Positions 56,430-64,000 of a stretch of 64,000 nt of DNA are shown here, in pieces. The translations under genes and the position numbers were made by a program. Source of the stretch: Isoetes taiwanensis (Eukaryota; Streptophyta; Lycopodiopsida; Isoetales; Isoetaceae); the NCBI GenBank assembly GCA_021234155.1, contig JAJEKV010000005.1, positions 12,408,787 to 12,472,786 on the forward strand, given 5' to 3'. The notes under the pieces were generated by a model that was not told the origin of the DNA, ran no database searches, and worked only from the letters and a program-made list of their open reading frames with translations. Within the stretch, counting starts at the first letter, position 1. Every line of letters begins with the position of its first letter.

Positions 56430-58730
56430 TCTACCGGTACAGACAAAAATAAAACCCTAAACGTCAAATCTATCATCATTTCAACCTAAAACAGTGTGCG
56501 ATTCAACTAGTTCTGCTGCCGATCGACCTTGGGCACAGCAAAAGAAAGAAACCGGCTTCAAGAAATGAGACGTCTGAATTCTTTACCAGGTGACCGCCAG
56601 TTTAAAGGAAATAGCAGGTTTGGAGCAGTCACCAGCATATCCTAGGGATATTCTAGCATATACCTAGGATATGCCAAAAGCCCACATAAACAAGGGTTTG
56701 CCCCCCTAGGGGCAACCCAAAAAAGAAATCCATTGTCAAGATAATACAGCCAGCCATGGACTCTAATGAAGGATAAGGGAAAAAAGGAATAGGAATACTG
56801 GTTGCAAGACAAGTCCTACTATTTGAAAATATTGGGCTTTTCTTTTTATCTCTAAATTTGCAAATCAACCATGCAATTTATTTTTAACATTCAGCCTATA
56901 TGCACAAGACTTGGCACACATGAGTTAAGGGGACAATGCAAAAAGCTTAAGCAAAGAATGATTAGGAGCAAGATGGTGTTAAGGGGAAGATGTGAAAACT
57001 TTAAGCCAAGAATAATTACGTAATTTTGATTACCATCCATGTTCAAGACATTTTTGCTACAAAGTCTTGAGGACATGAGGTAATTTTGGACACCATGTCG
57101 TTCTTGATACAAAACATATGGCAATAGTGCAGGTTCAACTCCTGCATGTTCTTTCGCATCTCAAGGATGTCCAGAATTGAGATCTATCTGGATTAGCACA
57201 AAACGTCTTTTGCAGCGGGTTGGAGAAGAGGGAAATGTTTTGCGGCGGCTGCAATAAATTTCTTGTATTGATGAACCATGTTGCATAATGACATATAGTC
57301 TATAAACTTCTGAACCCGCAAATGCGTATTGGTTGTGGTTAGTACCAACAATACAATGCAAAAGAATAAAACTAAATAAAAGATCATACAAGCCACAAAT
57401 TATGATTACGAATGATCATATACACAATTTTGTGACGTGCATCCATTATATGCTTTATAAAATGTGATCATTTGGATAGCTCATCATAGATGTATTGTAA
57501 AAGCGCACAACTAGCTAGTCATAAACTCATGATAGGTTGTAATTCGGCATTGGCTTATATTTGCTTCAAGCCTTGGGACATATGACATGCTAGAATGGTT
57601 CTTCCTATTCAACTAGAGATTGAGTTTGATTCAGTAAGCCAATTTTTTATAAGATAAGATAAAATAAGATAGAAGGGCTACAACTTTTGTCCTATGAATT
57701 GCCAAATAATTATACACGTCATGCAACACTATTGTTCAGTTTCAAGCCTTGCCTATGCTTTTTTCAACAACAGTAAGTAGCAGTATTGGGCCAATCCATA
57801 GTTCTTTAACACCTTGTTTCTTAAATGGTTGAACTTACAATAATGCAAACCATTCAACTTTTGTCACTTAGAATAATGCTCCATCGTCTTCTTATCCACC
57901 TTGCATATTCCATTATTCCTACCCCCACAACTAAAACCTCCACTGTTGGTGCTCCGTTATGGAGATGATTACATTTGTAGTTCTTTATTCCACTTCCAAA
58001 CACCACTACATCCACCCATTACACATGTCAATGACTAATGCCTGTCTTTTATTCATATGCCATAAGGCAACATAGACATTACAACATATGTAATGTAACA
58101 CTTATGTGCCTCATTAAAAGCTTAGAAAATAGAATAAGCATACAATCAAGAACATATATAATTCTTTTTACGAAGATTCGATTCTTATATGCTCTTACGT
58201 GGTATTGACACGTAGCTATTTTTTTTTTCCTGGGTACAAGATACCGGTTCGATTTTTGGGTTGAGTTTTTGAGTTTTCCGAGAGAACTTCTGAGCTGGCA
58301 TAAGCATGTGCCCCACATGACCGTATCCAATGCCCGGGTGAATTCTCGAAAAATATGACACATTTTGGCATGAACAGAGCAACGATCGATCTGATCGAAA
58401 AGGATCAAGCTTTCAACTGGAATGAGGCGAAATTAAGAAATTTATTACTTGTGTAATTTACGGCTGCAAAATCTGATGGAATTGCCCAAATTCAAGAATC
58501 TGCCTGGGCTTTTCCACATATTTGTAGAGGCGCCTGAAGAACCCATAGCCATATATTATCCAAATCTGACATCTGAAAGATAAAGGCAGAAGAGCATAAA
58601 TAGAAAGAGTTAGAAAGAAGGAAGCCGTATTGCCAGTTCCTGAAAAATAGAGTATTCGATTCAAAAATCTTGATTTTGCATATGCTCAGCTGATCATTTC
58701 CCTGATTGAGAGAAAAACTTATCCTGGTGT
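56430..58730. other. Upstream flank of the FRIGIDA-like gene and intergenic sequence
   Basis: No coding region recognised. The first few hundred bases should include the 5' UTR and promoter of the FRIGIDA-like gene. The rest is AT-rich with an AAGATAAGATAA run near 57650. Confidence 0.4.
57226..57285. repeat. GCGGCGGC element, copy with a half palindrome
   Basis: GAGGGAAATGTTTTGCGGCG and ATAAATTTCTTGTATTGAT match the borders of the palindrome at 60635-60690, but the GC-rich centre is shorter and imperfect. Confidence 0.6.
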
Positions 58731-58733
58731 ATG

Positions 58734-58870
58734 AACTGGCCGCAGTAGGCTTGCTGTACAAGAATCGATACCCATACAAATAAGCCGGCCATGTACAGCG
58801 GCAGGCACATGACTCTCTGAACCCTTATAATTTTTATTTGTTCTTGGATGATGTCAGCTCTCAAAGTTTA
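58734..58870 (+). repeat. 130-bp duplicated segment, copy 1
   Basis: Shares GTACAAGAATCGATACCC... and GAACCCTTATAAT.TTTATTT... with 60106-60250. Translation gives ELAAVGLLYKNRYP, then a stop. Confidence 0.75.
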
Positions 58871-59453
58871 TATTTGCCATAGATACGCTCTCACAAACGT
58901 TTTGCCATAGACACAGGCATGCTGCTTTTGATTCACAGAAATTAGAGCCTGAGATTCTAACCCAAGAAAACCGGTCACTGCCTCCTACTCGACCTCAACA
59001 ATCACCAACAGACAACAGTGGATTTCTTCAGGCAAATAAATTAATGATTCACCCCAATAAACAATTTTCGGTTAAGAAAACCAGGGCAACAGGCAGATAC
59101 CAGAGAACCCAATTTCTGAACCTCAGCACTCCAACGCAGCAATCCAACTCCTTGCACTTCCGATCCAAACACAAGCAATCCGATTACTCCTGTGGGCAAT
59201 GTTCCGAGGAAGAAAAAACAGCCCTGTCGAGCTTATACTAAGGCCAAGGCCAATCCTGTCACTAGCAAAGCTCAAAGTACTTCCAGCCCGTCAGAAAAGG
59301 GGGAAAAGAGCCGCGCAACTACCCCACAGAGCAATGAATAAGGTCTTCCTTTCTGGCAATGCAAATCCAGGCCGAATGAAAGGAGAAGGGCGATTGTCGA
59401 GGGAGGAAAAAAATTGGGAAATGCTTCAATTGTGGGCTCGATTCCGTATACAG

Positions 59454-59553
59454 GAATGCTCTTCTTGTGTTGATTCTGGGGAGGAAACAGGGGACGACGC
59501 CGTTAGGCGGAGGCCCCTGTTGACTCCCCAGAATCAACACAAGAAGAGCATTC
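59454..59553. repeat. Hairpin with 40-bp arms and 20-base loop
   Basis: The arm GAATGCTCTTCTTGTGTTGA...CAGGGG at 59454-59493 is the reverse complement of 59514-59553 except at two positions. The loop is GC-rich. Part of the arm and loop (AACAGGGGAC.ACGACG) recurs near 59677. Confidence 0.9.
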
Positions 59554-60105
59554 GTGCAACGTGGATGGAGGTTAGGATCAATTCTGGCAGTAAAAAAATC
59601 AAGAATGTGGAGTGAAATCGCCGGAATCGCAGGTAAAACCCAAGAATGTTGCGTAGAATGGAGGAATGTTGAGTAAAAACAGGGGACAACGACGACATAA
59701 CAATCTCTTAGCATTCCTTAAAAGAAATGATGCCACGTGGCATGGCGTGATTGGCTGACGCGCCTGAATTGATCCTAACCTACATTTACGTAGCCAAAAC
59801 AGAGGTAAGATTGCCGTTCGTATAGCAAATCTGTCTGGCCACTGAAGGGCGTATTCTTCCATGTAGAGCCTGGGATCGAAGGGGCCCTCTTTAGCTCTGT
59901 TTCTCATGCCCTAAATCGAAGCTCTGGCTATGGAGGACATGGCGCCGCCGGTGACGTTGGCGTCGGGTCGGTGTCGACCGGGTGGGTCCAGTAACTAGGA
60001 GGGGTTTTAGTTTAGGTTAGGCAATGGGCCCAAATGCCGTAACGGCCTATGTAAAAGGACCAGTCCATGGAAGGGAGTGATGCATTAAGGCTTTACCGTG
60101 AATGT

Positions 60106-60250
60106 CTTGGTGTATGAACTGGCTGCAGTAGGTCAGCTATACAAGAATCGATACCCATGGAAGCCAACCATGTACAGAGGGCAGCCACACGACTATTCGA
60201 ACCCTTATAATATTTATTTTTGGATGGTCTCATGTCTCAAAATTTCAAAG
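60106..60250 (+). repeat. 130-bp duplicated segment, copy 2
   Basis: Homologous to 58734-58870. Open reading ELAAVGQLYKNRYPWKPTMY continues to about 60292, but no family is recognised. Confidence 0.75.
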
Positions 60251-60634
60251 TTATGTTCTAGAACACAATCCTTTCTGTATTATTATGCTTAGTTGATAAT
60301 TGTAACTTATTCTACCTAACATCTCTAGCAATTTGTGTTGAATCTAGAGCTAGATCAGCTGTAGATATTTGGAGGTCCACTAATTGGACAATGTTTTGAC
60401 TGCAACATGGAGTATATGCAAAATATATATATGACATAAGTCTCGTTAGAATTGTTTTCGTTATTTTTGCTAGATCCATATGCATGCTCTTAGGTTGGAT
60501 ACCCCATAATCTACTCATGCAATGCCACACACCACTAGGACCTCATATTATAGAAACATCAAGTCTCACATTTTAAGAGCATCTTTTGCACTACCCAAAC
60601 TTACACAAATCTCCCCTGCACGAGTGAGTTGACG

Positions 60635-60690
60635 AAGAGAAATGTTCGCGGCGGCCTTGGCCGCCGCGATAAATTTCTTGTATTGATAAA
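60635..60690. repeat. Perfect GC palindrome within AAATTTCTTGTATTGAT borders
   Basis: TCGCGGCGGCC-TT-GGCCGCCGCGA at 60646-60669, flanked by GAGAAATG and TAAATTTCTTG, which extend the pairing. Reverse complement begins ATACAAGAAATTTATCGCGG, reminiscent of non-autonomous CACTA termini (CACTACAAGAAAT) with changed first bases. Confidence 0.6.
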
Positions 60691-60766
60691 GATTATACAG
60701 TAAATATATCTTGCCGCGCATTCGATGAATCAATATTCTGTTGTCATAGATCTAGTTCACAATTTT

Positions 60767-61303
60767 CTAAGATTTCACCATGTTGAGCATGCTCCTTACA
60801 AAGCCAAGCGATCGTACTGGAAACATCACTTGATAAAGTCTAAACACTTTCATATCCAACCCTTTACCCTTTGTAACATACCTTAAAAATTCTCGCATTT
60901 CGTTCTCTGTCAATTTATTAGCCTTATGAATGTAATCTGCAGATACTTTTTGCTTCAAAATAAAGCCGACAATGCTTGGAACATTTTCAGCTAATATATT
61001 TACCAAACTTGGCACGAATAGAGGGACTATTGGTCCTGCCATTATTGTCATTGTCACCTTTACTGCGATAGTAATATAAGTGATTGCAGGAGCTAATATC
61101 GGAGCTGCTTTAACTAACCAATCAGGTGGAAGTGTCATGCTGATGCCTTCTTGATTTTCAACTTGGTGGGGACCTTCCCTTGCTTCACACAATAGATGAA
61201 ACTTAATATTGGTTCTAAAAATTTCTGAGTACTTCTGAATGAAATTCTTTTCATCTGTAAAGTAAGGTAAACTTGGAAGACATGTCTTAAAACCATCATT
61301 CAA
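60767..61303 (-). CDS. C-terminal fragment of an unidentified plant protein
   Basis: 179 codons open on the minus strand, TAG/TGA-free to a stop near 60767. It reads FRTNIKFHLLCEAREGPHQV, then GISMTLPPDWLVKAAPIL, a Val/Ile/Pro-rich hydrophobic central stretch (about residues 78-115), and a basic C-terminus. The pattern of a (F/Y)xLHxLCE strand, a xGxHxVExQxG turn and long alpha-helices resembles C-terminal regions I associate with large STAND or Roc-COR-type proteins of bryophytes and lycophytes. That match is from memory and weak. The first methionine is probably internal, and an upstream exon would have to lie between here and 61487. It may be a truncated copy. Confidence 0.35.
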   Translation of the reverse strand: MNDGFKTCLPSLPYFTDEKNFIQKYSEIFRTNIKFHLLCEAREGPHQVENQEGISMTLPPDWLVKAAPILAPAITYITIAVKVTMTIMAGPIVPLFVPSLVNILAENVPSIVGFILKQKVSADYIHKANKLTENEMREFLRYVTKGKGLDMKVFRLYQVMFPVRSLGFVRSMLNMVKS

Positions 61304-61486
61304 TTAAATTGGGTTTATGTCTTAATTTTGGGACAAATTTCATATTGCATGTTTTTAGTAGCATATTCAAATTCACACATTTCACCTCAAAATTATGAAA
61401 ACGTAATATCATGTTATTTACAAAATAGTCAATATTTCACAATATAGCACCATATCATAAAAACGTGATAACAAAAATTTACATAG

Positions 61487-63959
61487 TTATTCAACTTTCT
61501 TCAAGCACCCCCAATGATATCATAGCCTTCTTCCTGACATCCTGAGGTATTGTAATTCTCGCATTTCTAGCTGGAATAGTGTTTGGAGTCCATGAGTACA
61601 AAACACTTTCATAGTCTAGCCAAAGATCGGGATCACTTTCCGGTTCTCCTCCATCTCTTTGTCCAACAATCGAGTACCTTTCTTTATCCGACGTTGGTCA
61701 ACCGATGCACCGGACACCACCATTCCACCCGCACATGGTTGAAGTTAATATTACCTTCTTCTTTGCAAATATCGAGATAGTGAACCCCAACCACACCGGA
61801 TATGTATCTAAATCTGCCGGCTTTTACTACCACAAATTGGTGGCATTCCAGTCGATAGAAGGTTCATAAGCATCCATGCCTAGAAACTTTGGCCTATTGT
61901 TCTTAGGACCAACATAGTGTTTTGTCCGGAAGGAGGAGGAGCATATTGCTTGCGAATGCTACTTACAGTGTCATCAAAATCCTCGGCACTGCTAAGGTCT
62001 TCCACCTAGTTTTAGGCAACCACCCTTCTTTCAATTCATCCGAGGATGTGTCTATCTCCCCAACAAAGTTAATCACCTTCTTCCAAAGTAAGCCACCAAG
62101 GCACGGTTGGTGTCATCTGGATTGGTTTGCCAATGCTTTATATAGTCTTGGATTCCTTCCTTAGTCAATCCCAATTGCTTCACTTCTTCAAGAGGTTTTA
62201 AAGCTTTTGGTTGACCTAGAGGTATCATAGGCTTGCCATTCTCATCTCTACGCCATATTTCCTCCCTCCTCTCCACTCATCCTCCTCGAAGGTCTCATCT
62301 TCCATTGGAAGATTGGAATCCCATCTCTCTCACCCAAAAAGTGAACTACTGAGGCCCCGGAATGACCTTCAAGATCCAATGTATAACCATCCACAAAGCT
62401 CTTCCAATCGGGCACTTCTTCTATGAGAGAAGCTATAGGGTTTGGATTAGTGCATTCATGCAAGATTTCCATTAGCCTAGGAAAGTTGGTCACCTGTCAC
62501 GCTTCAAAGTATACAACTATATTTGCCAAATAATGCATCCACATCCTCATGGGTATGCCCGGCATAAGAAACCCTAAATTAACTCTTTCAAATATCCCCA
62601 CAAATTGTTAAGTAGGATAGGAAAGAAAACATCCACTGTTCTTATTTTGGCCAAGACAATTATCAAGTTGCAAGAGAAACCTTTTGGGTAGATCTTGAGG
62701 TCTAGCACGTGAAGTTGAAGCTCCAACATGTTCATTAGACCCATGCTTCCTAAACCTTGCCTTGCTGAACTTTTCAATATTGTTAGGGTTTCCATCTAAC
62801 AATGCTCTATGTAGTGCCTGGCTAGCTGTAGGGTCATGGAGGTGACCATTGTATCCATTTTCATAGTTTCTCAAACACCTCATGATACTCCCAATATGAA
62901 AATCTGGACCATCACTCCACAACTCCAAACTAAAATGGCCATAGTAGGTTTGATTCTGCCCATGCAAGATTGCCCCAGTCATTGAGATCTGTAAAGGGTA
63001 TGATCTTCCACATGACTTTGGTATGTACTTGAATTGTGGAAGACAAGTCTTTTGCTGGTCCATCTTGTCATGTATAATGCATAAATAGTTATTGGGTTCC
63101 AATGCAGATAAAGTCCTCCACATCCAATAACATGATCTACATGATAGTTGGTCAGTCATATGGTCCTTCATATGCTCCCTTATCCTAGCCCTTTGACTAG
63201 GTTGCACAGTCTTATCAAGAGTCTCCTTCAACTTAGCACATAAATTGCACTTTGCAAAGTTGTTTGAAGTTGCTATGGCGACATGATTGAAATGCTTCTT
63301 CCATAACCTACTAAAGCTAGGTTGGGATATTGGAAGAATTCCCAATTCTCGAAGTAGGGAATTCACTTCTTCCAAAATACTCTTTTGAGTACAATGTGAT
63401 GGCAACCTTTTTTCTCAACAAGCTGCTCTTCCCTTTTCATCCCTTCTACTTTTTGTGTGGCATAGACTCGCATTGAAATCAATATATTTTTCAAATATCT
63501 CCCTGGCGACCAAGGTCCTAGCTGTTGGTCTCAACAAACCATTATTTCCATGTAAAAATGTAATCCTGTTCCCCTCTGCTTTGTTTTTTTTTGCCAATTA
63601 TGCCATGAAGAAGTTGGAATTGCATGGATACTCTGCCATGCTTTTGCACATATCCATTTGCCTAGCAAAGGGTATCTTTTTGTTTGGGTTTCTTTCATCT
63701 TGAAGTGCATGCTTTCGAAGATTGTGTACATGTAGGTCCTCCTCTCATCAACGGTGTACTCTTGAAAAGTGGCTCTTGCTTCCACCAATTGTTCTATTGT
63801 AAAGAATTGCATACAAGCACTCCAACAACAATCTGAGCCCCTAACCTTCACCATTGTCTCACGTTTGGTGTCACTATTCAACTTGGCTCTTTTGCTAGGA
63901 TAATGTCTGGCAACTGATACTTCTCCCCTTTTGCCTAGGTTTAGAGTTCCAACCGCCAA
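61487..63959 (-). pseudogene. DUF7869-like transposase gene with GHTHEDVD motif, frameshifted
   Basis: Read down the minus strand. The first part (63959-63531) has DCCWSACMQFFTIEQLVEAR. After a shift come THxKSRRDEK-type residues and, from 63405, SQPSFSRLWKKHFNHVAIA, then FAKCNLCAKLKETLDKT, IIHDKMDQQKT and LLQLDNCLGQNKN. After another shift near 62600, LMPGHTHEDVDALFGKYS appears in a new frame. Later parts have VPDWKSFVDGYTLDLEGH and, near 61640, VRVEWWCP. The order (CxxC finger, HDxMD, QLDN..QNKN, GHTHED) is that of a widespread family catalogued as DUF7869, thought to be a DDE-type transposase. At least four frame changes make it inactive. It probably continues beyond the window. Confidence 0.7.
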
Positions 63960-64000
63960 TGGATCAATATCAAGACAATCATTGTCCCCAACAACCTCGG

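Noticed and set aside
57133-57153. GCAGGTTCAACTCCTGC looks like a tRNA T-arm
   Set aside because: No matching acceptor stem, D-arm or anticodon arm in the 60 bases before it.

Overview
The window is repeat-rich nuclear DNA of a land plant. Plant-only gene families (a FRIGIDA-like gene, a BAHD acyltransferase exon, PPR exons), GT-AG introns and plant-type Copia, CACTA, LINE and Helitron remnants show this. The PPR style and the GHTHED-type (DUF7869-like) transposase gene suggest a seed-free lineage such as a fern or lycophyte; that placement is an inference. I saw no rRNA, tRNA or CRISPR array.

1-8334: probably the right part of a CACTA element whose left end lies outside the window. It holds broken exons of an unrecognised gene, two intron segments filled with a palindromic CACGCC..GGCGTG motif, a frameshifted FCP1/NLI-type phosphatase domain, a lone C-terminal BAHD acyltransferase exon, a seven-exon gene with a possible En/Spm Transposase_24-like stretch and a very acidic C-terminus, subterminal repeats and a canonical CACTA terminus.

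8990-33600: a nest of elements. A LINE ORF1 is interrupted by one 22.4-kb LTR retrotransposon (9256-31629; LTRs of about 1.65 kb, 5-bp target duplication GCAGA, tRNA-Met-like primer site, no recognisable gag or pol). A 10.9-kb CACTA-like transposon (18645-29577; 27-bp inverted ends, AAA duplication, large subterminal repeat blocks) sits inside the retrotransposon. It carries a roughly 1.9-kb inverted repeat, a DnaJ J-domain exon and a second, unrelated CACTA terminus. To the right, LINE reverse transcriptase lies on the opposite strand to ORF1.

33660-48600: small elements and gene debris: a 0.7-kb foldback element, an exact 86-bp tandem duplication, a Helitron 3' end, two short elements with pentanucleotide tails, a minus-strand PPR sequence that contains a hydroxyproline-rich-glycoprotein-family segment and a 1-kb TTAA-flanked (piggyBac-like) element, and a decayed plus-strand PPR.

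48663-56423: the clearest host genes, both on the minus strand: a 5'-truncated TFIIF-beta (RAP30) and a FRIGIDA-like gene. Exon 1 of the latter is split by a 4.7-kb Copia retrotransposon with 236-bp LTRs and target duplication GCTTC. An extra base about 10 bp from the insertion also shifts its frame.

56430-64000: intergenic sequence with two related GC-rich palindromes, a 40-bp-arm hairpin, a duplicated 130-bp segment, an open minus-strand C-terminal fragment and a decayed DUF7869-like transposase gene running off the right edge.
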